Source: Vespa crabro
Lineage: Eukaryota > Arthropoda > Insecta > Hymenoptera > Vespidae
Reading direction: 5' to 3'
DNA length: 64,000 bases
NCBI RefSeq assembly: GCF_910589235.1
Contig: NC_060978.1
Coordinates: forward strand, 1,609,587 to 1,673,586
The notes under the pieces were generated by a model. That model was given only the letters and a program-made list of their open reading frames with translations, did not search any database and was not told where the DNA came from. This document shows positions 52,863-63,690 of the stretch, in pieces; the stretch's first letter is position 1, and every line of letters starts with the position of its first letter. The position numbers and the translations under genes were made by a program.

Positions 52863-53028
52863 GGAAAGAAAGATAAAATGAAAGGAAAGGAAAGGATTTT
52901 GTAGATCGATCGAAATCAATTTTCACCATACGAAGAATACCCTTGTACTTCCAATACTTGACGTTCTCACCCGGCGCGCAGGCCTGTTATTGTTTACTCA
53001 CATCGAATACGGTGCGATGCTCCAACAT
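48611..53028 (-). CDS. ankyrin-repeat and SOCS-box protein (ASB-type)
   Basis: This is a putative substrate receptor of a Cullin-5 type E3 ubiquitin ligase: ankyrin repeats bind the target and the SOCS box recruits Elongin B/C. The coding exons are 53002-53028, 50372-50715, 49792-50032, 49430-49673 and 48611-49164, all with GT-AG introns and agreeing phases. The product is 469 aa. About eight to ten ankyrin repeats are seen, with clear motifs such as GLRPLHYAVWQRYTDAAQLL, GYSALHLAAEHGYLDLVKLL, TVLHYAILGGDPAVINLLL and SALHVACADN. The C-terminal 40 residues fit a SOCS box, with RLIVRKLCG then LPKIVRDLQLPQSLHRYLLY. The first exon encodes only MLEHRTVFD. Its donor is GTGAGT and an in-frame TAA lies five codons upstream. 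Translation could instead begin at the ATG that opens exon 2 (50715). Which vertebrate ASB it corresponds to is not clear. Confidence 0.92.
50716..53001 (-). other. intron 1 of the ASB-type gene
   Basis: A 2.3-kb intron with poly-T near 50,800 and a G-rich run at 51,459-51,468. (CT)n lies at 52,484-52,545 and GA/TA tracts at 52,766-52,862. GC-richer segments at 51,090-51,320 and 51,710-51,850 are open in several frames at once but show no splice-bounded exon or known domain. Confidence 0.6.
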
Positions 53029-53208
53029 GTAGAATCGGTATTAGAAACTGCCTTCTTCGTCGGAAACTCGGTCCTATTTAAAGCTTCGAACGGCGATTCT
53101 CGCACGAAAATAACACAAAGGGATCGCGCGAGAGCTTGCGCACCGCGCATCATCCGTCTCTCTCTTGCTTTCTCTGTTTCTCTTTAATCATCTTACTCTT
53201 TCTCTCTT

Positions 53209-53239
<31 letters not shown>

Positions 53240-53560
53240 GTCTATCTCTATCTCTCTCTCTTTCTTTCTCTCTTTTCATTTTTCTTTCTCTCTTACACTT
53301 AAGAACGACGCAATTTTCGACACCGACCGATTCGATACGAATTTGAACGATCTCACGGATTACAAGTGGTCACGTTTCTCCACCTAGCCTGACATCTTTA
53401 AAGTATCTCGACAAAGTAGTCGAGATAAAGTCGGTGTCTTCCTCTTTGGTCTCTCTCTCTCTCTCTCTCTCTCTATTTCTTTTTTTTTTTCTTATTTTCG
53501 CTCATCGAACCTTTATCGAACGACGACCCTCTGTCTCGTATATTCTTCGATAGCGCGACT
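53029..53560 (-). promoter_or_regulatory. likely 5' UTR and promoter of the ASB-type gene
   Basis: GC- and CpG-rich DNA immediately upstream of the ASB start, especially 53,030-53,160, interrupted by (CT)n tracts at 53,205-53,275 and 53,450-53,475. A perfect 9-bp inverted repeat, TATCTCGAC/GTCGAGATA with a 6-base loop, lies at 53,404-53,427. The transcription start was not located. Confidence 0.45.
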
Positions 53561-55000
53561 TCTATGATTCTTTTCAAATATATATATATATATATGTATC
53601 ATAATCTTTGTTATTACATATTGCTAAATATTTCCTATCGAATTTTTTCCCATTCCACTCCACCCCCGTGCGTACGCATTCACATTATATCATTGAAACA
53701 TATTTCTTCCGCCATTTTCAAATTTAATACTTACCCTAAAATAGATCGATAAAATTCGATCTATTCGATCTATTCATTCGTCATATATTATTACGCCTTC
53801 CGGTCTTCGAAAATATATATGTATATATATATATATATCCCCCCACTACCGTGCGACGTTTTCCATACTAACATTGAACTTTCCAGACGGCTCGGCTCGA
53901 CGTTGTAGTTTTTAAAATGGCGCATAAAAAGACTTTTGTTTTTCATTTTCTTTTTTCTTTTTTCTTTTTCTTTCCTTTTCCTTTCTTTTTGGAATAACGA
54001 TGAAAAAAAAAAAAATATCAATCTGTACATTCGTTAATAATATATGAAATTATAGGTGATATAGAAAGAGAAACAGAGAGGGAGAAAGAATAGAAAAATT
54101 ATACGATCAAAAAAAAAAAAAAGAAAATGGCGGCATTTCTTACGAAGCAAAAAGAAAAAAAAAAACAGAAAAAAAAACTCTGAGAAACTTAAAGGAACTT
54201 CATATCGTTGCCGGTCTTCGTCAAGTTCGTCGGCCGTTTGCCACGAGTCGCTAATAAATCAGTCAAATTGTAGAGAGGGAAAGAGAAGAAAGAGAACGAG
54301 GATGAGGGACTGTGAGAGGAAAAGGGAGACAAGAAGAGAGCGTAAAGTTATAAAGGGAAAAAAAAAAAAAAGGGAAAAGGGAATACACGATGCGCGACGT
54401 GCCTTCATGAAAATGACGAAGACGAAAATCCGCTTAGAGTCCCCATCCGTTTTTCCACGATGTGCTATGATTGGGATAAAAAAAAAGGGGAAGGGGAAAG
54501 AGGAGATGGTTGGATATAGGGTGGGGATAGAGTTAAGAGAGAGAGAGAGAGAGAGAATATATGGAAATTTACGTTTGTCTGAAAAGCTTTCTTGGCAACC
54601 AGGGATAATTTTCTTACGGTCGTATAAAAGCGCTTTTACGTTTTACGTTGAAGAAACAATGTTTTTAAGCAAGAACGTACGCAAAAGTTTCTTGACACGA
54701 AAGATCATAACAAATTTAAGAATGAAGTAAAATGGTTATTGGCAATGGTACATAAATGTTACGAATTAAGAGAACCTAGAAACAAAAAAAAAGAAAAAAA
54801 CAAAACAAAAAGGAGAAAAACAAAATAAAATTCAATTAAAATTGAATTAAAATTAAATTAAATTAAATAAAGAAAAAAAAAAAAAAAAAGAATCAAGACA
54901 CTGTAAACAGAATGAGAATGCACGATTGATTGAAGAGTACAAAGGAGAAGAAAGCAATTCCTCAAGCAGGAAAGTTGTATTGAGTGACTGCATAAAACAA

Positions 55001-55089
<89 letters not shown>

Positions 55090-55101
55090 TGATGATGATG
55101 A
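55001..55101. repeat. (AAT)n microsatellite with GAT tail
   Basis: About 28 AAT units with one CAA interruption, passing into GATGATGATGATGATGAG. It reads as poly-Asn then poly-Asp on plus. Confidence 0.95.
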
Positions 55102-55471
55102 GAGGGATCTTTCTTCTTTTTTTTTTTCTTTTTTTTTCCATTTTTTTTTTTTTTCAAGAGTACTTTTATTAAGAAATACTTTTGCACTTATTAAATGCCT
55201 TATGTTTATAATTAGTTTTCATTATAATAATTATTGTTATAGCGTTGTCCTATTCATCTACATAGAAGCATGCTTACTAACACATGTTACACGATCTTAA
55301 AATTAAAAGCAATTTTACTCTTAAAACACAGCTTACTTCTAAATCAAACAACAATACTTGATTCTATAAAGATTATAAATGCCGGCATTTGGATACGAAT
55401 CTTGTATACGCAACTTTTTCGTAGAGTCGTGTCAGAGAGAAAGAGAGAGAGAGAGAGAGAAATAGAGAAAA

Positions 55472-55510
<39 letters not shown>

Positions 55511-55663
55511 AAGAGAAAAAAGAGAAATAGAAACGTCACTAATTTGTAATTCAAGCGAAATTTCAATATATATCGCGCACAAGCAATGCCTGTTTACGAA
55601 GAATTTTAATATTAGCACCGTAGGAGTATGTGTGTACGTGTGTGTGTGTGTGTGGATATATAT

Positions 55664-55697
<34 letters not shown>

Positions 55698-55810
55698 ATA
55701 TACACTCTAGTGAAATTTCCTTCCTCTTACGATCATACAAAAGCGTTCGTTAAGTTTTTAGAAAGAGAGAAGTATAGCGGTTTCGAGTATTTTCGTGTGT
55801 TATAAAAACA

Positions 55811-55844
55811 ATGTCTCAGGAGGGAATAAAGCTCGCGCGATCTG
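55811..55844 (+). other. possible first coding exon, unassigned
   Basis: ATG at 55811 opens MSQEGIKLARS plus one base before a donor-like GTAATA. It follows a stretch that looks like a 5' UTR. No partner exon downstream was found, so this is a weak candidate. Confidence 0.15.
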
Positions 55845-56210
55845 GTAATATAAATCAGAGATATAAATATAGATTTTAACTTCATATCTATTTGTTATGC
55901 TTTTCTTTTTTACATTGAAAAGCTTGCTTTGTTACTTTCAAAAATATCATGATTCCTTAGAACATTTTTATTATTTGTCCCGAATTTGTTTTTACGAATT
56001 TTTTTTATATTTGATAAAAATATATCGATGCTACCTGTTTGAACGTGTACACTGCATTCACGGCCATTTGTTATCATTTTTCATTTTTTATATATATATA
56101 TATATATATATAGTGTAACGAATAGATAATGAAAAAAAAAAATAAAATAAAATAAAAAAAATAAAAAAAAAATAAAAAAATAAAATAAAATAAAGTAAAA
56201 TAAAAAATAA

Positions 56211-56213
56211 GAA

Positions 56214-56274
<61 letters not shown>

Positions 56275-56275
56275 T

Positions 56276-56327
<52 letters not shown>

Positions 56328-56330
56328 AAA
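56211..56330. repeat. (GA)n microsatellite, about 110 bp
   Basis: A long GA tract with TA interruptions, flanked on the left by (TAAAA)n-like sequence. Confidence 0.9.
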
Positions 56331-56600
56331 AAGAAAAAAGACAGAAAAGAGAAAGAGAGACGTGTCACGGCAGTTTATTTAGATGTTTAGTTATAAAATC
56401 TGATTCATTGTAATAAAATCAAATAAGACCGAATTGAAGCGACATGATTTTCTTTTTCTTTTCCTTTTTTTTCTTTTCTTTTTTTTTCTTTTTTTTCTTT
56501 TTTTTTCTTTTTTTTTCTTTTTTTTGCGCAACCTGAACTTTTCAAATCCATTAAGCGCAAATCATTTTACGTATTGATACATCGATCGCACGTTTATCTT

Positions 56601-56641
56601 TCAATGATCCTTCAATGATCCTTCAATGATCCTTCAATGAT
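56601..56641. repeat. 11-bp tandem repeat, about 3.7 copies
   Basis: The unit TCAATGATCCT is repeated exactly at 56601, 56612 and 56623, with a partial copy at 56634. Confidence 0.9.
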
Positions 56642-56909
56642 ATCTCAATGAATATTGCACGCGTTTTAAACACAGTGTACGTGTCTTTTAGGTTTAACGA
56701 TATGTCATTGAAAATCAACAAAACGGAATATTATTTTACATGATTTATGTATGAGCTAATACAAAAAAATTTTTCACTGATAATTCGATGAAAACGTTGA
56801 CTCTGATAAACCCATGATCGAAGTATATGATTCGTTCCGCGTAAGATTTTAGATAAAACATGATTCTTCACACAACTAATCATAATAGATTCGTTAATCT
56901 TATCAGATA

Positions 56910-56953
<44 letters not shown>

Positions 56954-57387
56954 TTCGAAAAATTAAATTCTCTATAACTCCATGATTTTCTATAACGATT
57001 CCTGTATAAAACATCGGACATTAATCCGATTTTGAGAACGCCAAATGGCATGCGAAGACTCATTGATGTTCATCCGAAAGCGCAATAACCGCATCGTGGT
57101 TTTGTGCAACTTATTATACTACATTTTTGTCTTAATCAATTTTGTTTATAATAACAAATTTATAAACTAAGTATAATAGAATATTAATTGTATTATATCT
57201 TCCTATCGAATTTGTTTTCTTCTTCTTCTTCTTCTTCTAAATTTTCCAACTTTCAGATTAATCGTACGTTTCCTTTTTTTTCTTTTTTTCATTTGCTTTT
57301 TTCTTTTTTTTTTTTTTTAATCCTAAATCATGTTCACAAATAAAATAGAGTACGTTGTGCTTACTATTATCGTGCGACTATATAACA

Positions 57388-57535
57388 GTTGTCATAACAA
57401 TAATTCTCGCAAAATGTAGCGTTGTCTTGGAAACAATAATAATTCCCGATCGCTCTGCCTATCATGCCAATAGATATTTGTCTCGGTAACTATAAAAAAA
57501 AAAATCTTAAAAATATGCATTTCGAGGAGCGAGAG
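57388..57535 (+). promoter_or_regulatory. pair of X-box-like (RFX) motifs upstream of a short ATG exon
   Basis: GTTGTCATAACAAT (57,388-57,401) and GTTGTCTTGGAAAC (57,421-57,434) each match the RFX X-box consensus RYYNYYATRRNRAC at all but one position. About 80-125 bases downstream, ATG at 57515 reads MHFEERE and meets a donor-like GTAAAT at 57536; unspliced, it runs 25 codons to a stop. Such spacing is known for ciliary-gene promoters. I found no downstream exon that proves a gene. Confidence 0.25.
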
Positions 57536-59285
57536 GTAAATCCATTGATTTTAGGTATAAAAACCTACCTACAAATAATAATACCACTATAAAACGGAGA
57601 CCAAATGATGGGATAATTAAATATAATATAATTTGCCTCAAAATGGCTACCTATGTACTCTTAAGAGTGGCTATGATAATAATTATTAAGTATCGTTCAC
57701 GCTTCTTTGATTGTTGTTTAGTTACACACTTTAAGACGTTATAATACATGTGAGTATGACACGGATTTTCACTAAAAATATTTGTTAGATACGCTGAGCA
57801 TTACTGACTTAAGCACTGTACTAAATTCACGTAAAACGTACTGTGTTATTAGAAAACTAATTATTCTTCATTGGTTTGCAATACTGGTTTAATAGATTTG
57901 TATAAAACCTTTGTCAACTGGAACTCTTAGAATAATGATTTACACGATACAGGTATTGGAAAGAATGCTACATACGAAGAAGTTATTACTTCAACCGTTT
58001 GGACGCTATAACAGGCAATATTCGCGAATTCTGTTTTCAATCTGTATCAATGTCACCGTACTCCAATCTGTTCTAACGCATCTCTTTTTTTTCTTCTTTT
58101 TTTTTTTGTAACACTTCACATCAGCGCAGAATCTAACTGTGTAACGTTGGATGAAATTTAGTAAATATAATCTATACTGTATCTTACACTATGCTAAATC
58201 GGTCATTAAAAGTGAAATAAATCAGAATCAGCTATAATATTCTAATACTTTGATTACACGATAATTACTTAACAAAACGACATTCTGTATATTAATTAAG
58301 GCATTTATCAATGATTTTTATGTCAGTTAGGCTACTTATGTATTTGTATACATTTATTTGTATACATACATTCTCCATGTTGCCTGATACAAAAAAGGTA
58401 AACGATTCTCTATAAAAGCAGGAGAAAAGCAGGCAACTATGTTGTAACTGCTGATAAATTTTAATCATGGCATCTTATTGTTTATGTCCATTTATGTATC
58501 TGGCACTCTTTCCTATTTTAGGCTGTTTTCCATTTATTGTTATTTTACTTTGCTGAATTATTGCATCGCATGGAAAAATATGGCTTTATCCAAATGCTAT
58601 TTAACAAAGGCAATACACTGTAAGATTGCGTCATATATGCGCCATTTAGCTGTTGTTATACAATCAAAATTTTTTTGACAAGGCAAAACCAGTATTTAGA
58701 AAAGTGATGATTATTATGCCACATCACTTTTATGAAAACTGGTGGATACTTATTGACGATTACAAACATTGTTATTTGTACACTAGCATGTAAAAAGCAT
58801 TATACTACTTATGTCATGATCTCTCATGTCCTGTGATGTTTAACAAAGTTAAATGGTAAACTTTGAACAAATACCGGTTCTCTTATCGTTATAGATGATC
58901 AAGGTATGTAAAATACAGGCAGAAAGAACAAACTTTCCTTGATAAAGATGTCTACAAAAATACTTGTATAATAGATTAAGAGCTGCAATGTCTACGATTT
59001 CAGATGATTATATGCGCCTCGTGTTACCAGTCTTGAACATAGTGACTTATGGATAAAACTTTATGATCTTTGTACTTCGCTTTTTACCAGATCATAAAAG
59101 TTATTGTTGTGCCCAACAAAAGTGAAGAAGCTTCTTTGTTATTACTATCATTATCGATATCATTAATATTATTATTTTTATCATTATTATAATTATTATT
59201 ATCATTACCGTTATTATAAATTATTGAAACATAATCATACACAATGAGACAAAATTTGACATATATATATACACATGACATATAC

Positions 59286-59321
<36 letters not shown>

Positions 59322-59845
59322 GTCTGGTATATGTTAAGCGGTGTACAGATGCCATAGTGACTTAAGATAATAAGATGCATATTGCTGAATTATATAAATA
59401 TAATGTAATAAAAAATAACTTAAACTACAAACTTATTGTATCAAAAACATTTTGAGGTCATTAAAAAAATATTGTTCACTTGATATATCCGAACTTTTGT
59501 GAAGATTTCATAATGATAATGCCTTTTAAAATGATGAATAAGTAGCACTTGAAATCAAATCTTTTACACTATCCACATTTGCAGGCCATATTGGTCACTA
59601 AGTAGAAGAACGGAACACGGCCCGAAAGGAACCATATGAATTATGTTCGACCACAGCACAAGAGGATAATGGTTACCAAACTATATTTTACCATTTCATA
59701 TGTGTGCGCGCGCACTCGCATCTGTGTTTATATATTTGCGAACATATGTTAATTGCATTCAATAGGTACCACATGTGAGAAAGGAAATGGCGCGAGGGCA
59801 AAACAATATTTATACTATATAACTATATAATATATAGTGAATAAA

Positions 59846-59851
59846 TTTATT
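59846..59851 (-). terminator. candidate polyadenylation signal AATAAA (BTB-psq gene)
   Basis: TTTATT on plus reads AATAAA on minus. It is one of several such words in this region and the choice is uncertain. Confidence 0.25.
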
Positions 59852-60232
59852 TGCAATTAATATTATTATTATGATCCAAAACATTCGATCTCTGATAACT
59901 GCATCCTTATACTGTGCAAATATGCTCATTTAAAAATATATAAATGTGTAATGTTTCTTTACTTAACAAATGTGACAAACATTAATATGAGATGTCACCT
60001 AAATTATGATCCTAAAATTGCGCAAGAAAAACTATGTTTTTATGATGCTTTGTACTGAAAAGAACCGGATGCGATCAGTCTTTTGGAAAACACTGAGTTC
60101 ATCTCGTGCATTGCTATTGAAGAACTTTGTATCTTATGGAGAAAATACTTGCTTAGCTTAATGCTGTGTCCGAACGTTCACATATGGAATTTATATACAT
60201 GGAAAAGAGCTGTTCAAAACCCTATTCATAAA

Positions 60233-60247
60233 TATACACATATATAT

Positions 60248-60279
<32 letters not shown>

Positions 60280-60352
60280 CACTTACATATATATGTATAT
60301 ATATAATATACATGTATATATATGCATATATGATATATATATATATAAACAC

Positions 60353-60400
<48 letters not shown>
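60233..60400. repeat. compound (TA)n block
   Basis: TA dinucleotides broken by CA/TG units over about 170 bases. They give poly-Ile/Tyr frames on both strands that are not genes. Confidence 0.9.
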
Positions 60401-60404
<4 letters not shown>

Positions 60405-60668
60405 GTAGAGTGCATGCAATATTAAAAATTTTTATATGAAAATTTAAAATAAATGCACGAGTTTTATGCAGTAATAGATATCCTTATTAACGCCTGCATA
60501 TCGCGTTCATACTTAACATCTTAGATGTGGTAAAATAACATATGGATAAAGAAAAACTCATAAAGAGTTTAAAGGGAAGGATGATGGTCCAGAACAGCTC
60601 TGACTTTAGCGACAAATAATTTGTTCGATTCAACTGAAATCTAAAAACTCACTACTTTTGGTATAGCA

Positions 60669-61522
60669 CTACGGTAGGCTGGAATTTAGGCTGTCTGGCA
60701 AACGGTAGTTTATCATATGAAATGGTGGGCTTGCAGGACTTTCAGGTTGACTGTTTACTCCAAGATTGCTGGAACCACGTCCACGCTTTCGCCTTTGTAA
60801 AATTCCCTTCCTAACCATATAGAAACGAATCGTACTGATAGGTATATTATATTTTTCTGATGCCACCTGAAATGTCATGCCACGTGCAACCATATCTGAA
60901 GCTTGTTTAAGTTCTTCTTCTGAACGTCTTTGCCGTCTTTGATAACCTGTAGATGCATAATATTATTAATTAACTATCAATTGTTAAATTTTTAATTAAT
61001 ATTTATTCTTACCTTCTATAGCAGGAAATGGACTGCTGGGATTGCAGTTACTATTTCGTACCATAGTGATAGAATAAGGCTTGACATCTTGCTGTTGAGA
61101 AAATTGTTCATCTGGTTCCATTTTAACCATCCCCTGAGTTTCTGTTAGAGTAGCTTCGCAAGCGCTAAGAGCCTTTTCCAAATGTTGTAATGCTTCACTA
61201 TGTTCCATAAAATTGGATGAGTTTGGATTTTGCGAAGTTGGAGTATTATTATGAGATGGAACATTTCCTGTACTAGATCCAGCAACTGAGGTAGGCTCCA
61301 AAAAGCTTGAGCTGCCTTCATCGTTAGATTGAGTGTCATCGGATTTGAAATGAGGTACATCTTGTTGAGTTGGCGTTGATGGAGTGATAGGTGGATTAGA
61401 ATCACATTGTTGTGAATTACTCTCGATTGAAGAGCTATCACTTCCCTGAGTCGATAAGCCACGAACCTAACAAAAAAATTTTTTTCAAATGATTCAATCC
61501 TTTACTATGTTTAATTAATTAA

Positions 61523-61554
<32 letters not shown>

Positions 61555-61983
61555 ACTGTTATTCTTTAGAGTATTTTGAAATATACCAAAGCATTATTTA
61601 TCCCATACCTGCAGGACTTCTGCAGCTTGCATCAATTTTGCAAGCTGTTGTTGTTCTACGTATACTTCACCACGGTACATAAACTCGACCAATGCTTGAA
61701 GTTCCCACATTCTCATATCTCTCAGAAAAATAATAGGATGAGTACATGGTATTTCTAGCAATAAGCGTTCTAAATAATCGCTACAGGCAGATAATACCAC
61801 TTTATGACATTTGATAGAACCACCATCACAAGCTAAAGTAACATCGACGAATTGTTCTGAGCTCAATAGCTTTGGAAAAGCACTGTGCATGTTTGACTGG
61901 TGAGAATTCCATGATACACAAAATTGTTGCCGATTCCCACCTGGATAATTGCCTGGACTAGGCAAATTACTTCCACTTTCCAT
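60669..61983 (-). CDS. BTB/POZ and pipsqueak-type HTH transcription factor
   Basis: This is a putative nuclear regulator of the BTB-ttk group (related to bric-a-brac, lov and similar proteins). The exons are 61609-61983, 61013-61466 and 60669-60946, with introns of 142 bp (phase 0) and 66 bp (phase 1). The product is 368 aa. The BTB domain spans about residues 18-125, with FCVSWNSHQSNM, FVDVTLACDGGSIKCHKVVL, SACSDYLERLL and LVEFMYRGEVYV. The middle is Ser/Thr/Gln-rich and probably unstructured. A psq-type helix-turn-helix lies at about 283-330, with RRSEEELKQASDMVARGMTF and IPISTIRFYMVRKG. It is followed by a basic tract, QRRKRGRG, that could be a nuclear signal. BTB mediates dimerisation and psq binds DNA. 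Acceptor-like sites at 61,996-62,013 suggest a 5' UTR exon further upstream. I cannot name the orthologue. Confidence 0.95.
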
Positions 61984-62998
61984 GATTAAGGTAATATACT
62001 GTGAAGGAAGCCTGTTAAAGCCAATATAAATCAATTAAAACAAAAACAATTTAAAAGAATATGTAGAGCATTAATTAACAAAGGATCTGTTTTTGTTACA
62101 AGCTTCAATAATAAAATTGTTATATAGTCCAAATATATAGATATATTAATTGTGGTATCATTCATATTATTCATAACTGTTTGATGATATAATTTGAAAA
62201 ATATAACAGAAAACATGTAACAACCGAAGCTGGAATAACAGTTTATTATATAGACAATAATATACTTCATTGTTCTAACAACATAAGATTTTTACTAACA
62301 ATATAAGCAATACAAATAAGAATATATAACAAAATTTATATACATTTACCCATTATAACATACATTTAACCAGTATAACATACTAAAACTATTAACTTAA
62401 ATTAAATTAATATTAAGCAATAGAATTAAAGATACAAATTAATATAATTGTATTTAACATAAAATAAAGAGAAATTACTTTTTATATATTATTTCTTAAG
62501 ATATTATTTGTAAAAAGATAATTGATAAATTTTACACGAGAGAAAGTGAATAGTCATAACAAGAATAGGTTAACGAGAAACGCGACAGCATCGTTAAAAA
62601 AATGTACAATATGGCTGTCCAATATATGAGAAACTGTGGTAACAACAATATATACCAAACTACACTTAGATACAGACTATTCTTCAGTTATATAAATTGT
62701 GCAGCTAATCCTTATTCAAATTAGAATGTATAATCGCGTTAACGCTATATACCAATAAAAAAGAACCGAAACGGTAGAGAGTTCTAAGAAAAATCTATAA
62801 GAACGTTAGTAGGAGCATGCAACAAAACAAATCAGTCGGGATATATAAACCAGAATCCCCATAAAAATAACTTTGAAATTAAAGCTCTACTTGCGCGGCA
62901 TTTATCGTAATCACGTGTTCAAAGCGTACCAGCCGACAGGTTAACCGAAGAATTTGTGACGTGTGTGCGACGCAGACAATTTTTTTGTTAATTGAAAA
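61984..62998. promoter_or_regulatory. 5' region of the BTB-psq gene and shared upstream DNA
   Basis: The left part is AT-rich and probably holds a 5' UTR intron of the BTB gene, since acceptors TTTAACAG and TTCACAG lie just before its ATG. The right part, 62,740-62,998, is GC-richer and non-repetitive with CACGTG at 62,912-62,917. It would serve as promoter for a plus-strand start at 62,999 and perhaps for the BTB gene on minus. Confidence 0.4.
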
Positions 62999-63030
62999 AT
63001 GGTGAAATCTTTGTGGGAGACGCTGTCGGC
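62999..63030 (+). CDS. candidate first coding exon of a gene running off the right edge
   Basis: ATG at 62999 is preceded in frame by TGA two codons upstream. It reads MVKSLWETLS plus two bases before an excellent donor, GTGAGT, at 63031. The upstream 110 bases look like a promoter and 5' UTR. Ten codons are too few to identify the protein, and the next exon must lie beyond 64,000 or be unrecognised. A 106-codon minus frame (62,941-63,261) overlaps it but has no family features. This exon is head-to-head with the BTB gene. Confidence 0.4.
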
Positions 63031-63641
63031 GTGAGTACCATCACCCCCCAGGAACGCCTTGAACACAAGTATCACGTTTCTTCTTAGTTTATGAAACCAA
63101 AGTAGCATGAATCGACGAATATCAAAACGGCTTGCTCGACGATTGATTTTAATATAAAATATTTCACTCACAATTACAAGCCTCAGATGACTCCTCTTAT
63201 AAATTCGCGTCGGTTTCGGGAAGAATCCCTTAAGAAAACATTCATCCGTCGAGATTTGCACTAGCTAGGGGAGCTGAAACGGAAGGGTGGGGGTAGTAAG
63301 ACTGGGGGTAGCTTAGTGGAACACTAGCGCACCTTTTGACATTATCGCTAACTACTTCCTACACGCGATGCATAGTTACTAAAATTTTGATGAAGCATAA
63401 TATTTCCAAAGGATAAAATATTCTTTCGTCATTCGTATCTAACATAATGATTATACAATGATAAAATTTTACAAATGTCCAACTAGATCGATACATTAAA
63501 GTAAAATGATAAAGCTCGTTAAATTTTATTTACGTACAGTGCGCATCCATCATTGCGCAGAACAATAATCAAAATAATTTTAAGAAATTTAGAAAGGAGT
63601 ATCTCTCTCTTTCTTTCTCTCTCTCTCTCTCTTTCTGTCTG

Positions 63642-63690
<49 letters not shown>

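Larger units (their letters stand above)
53561..57380. other. intergenic, repeat-rich
   Basis: There is no supported gene. The region contains (TA)n and G/A-rich stretches near 54,300-54,560. It also has (AAT)n at 55,001-55,101, (GA)n at 55,440-55,510 and (GA)n at 56,211-56,330. A (TTTTTTTTC)n-like stretch lies at 56,465-56,525 and an 11-bp tandem repeat at 56,601. A possible short start exon at 55,811 is listed separately. A non-repetitive piece at 56,990-57,110 is open in two minus frames without recognisable content. Confidence 0.55.
57536..60668 (-). other. non-repetitive region, probably including the 3' UTR of the BTB-psq gene
   Basis: This stretch has far fewer homopolymers than the rest of the intergenic DNA, until a TA-rich block at 60,233-60,400. 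That is consistent with a long transcribed 3' UTR of the minus-strand BTB gene. A minus-strand AATAAA is at 59,846-59,851, about 820 bases past the stop. Other possible ones lie further left. No coding exon could be supported; an acceptor-like CAG followed by a short open piece at 57,953 remains unassigned. Confidence 0.4.

Noticed and set aside
60083..60439. 118-codon plus frame
   Set aside because: Most of it is the TA block read as Ile/Tyr. The first 45 codons match nothing and lie in the probable 3' UTR of the BTB gene.
62941..63261. 106-codon minus frame in GC-richer DNA
   Set aside because: No recognisable domain. It overlaps a better-supported plus-strand start exon with an in-frame upstream stop and a consensus donor.
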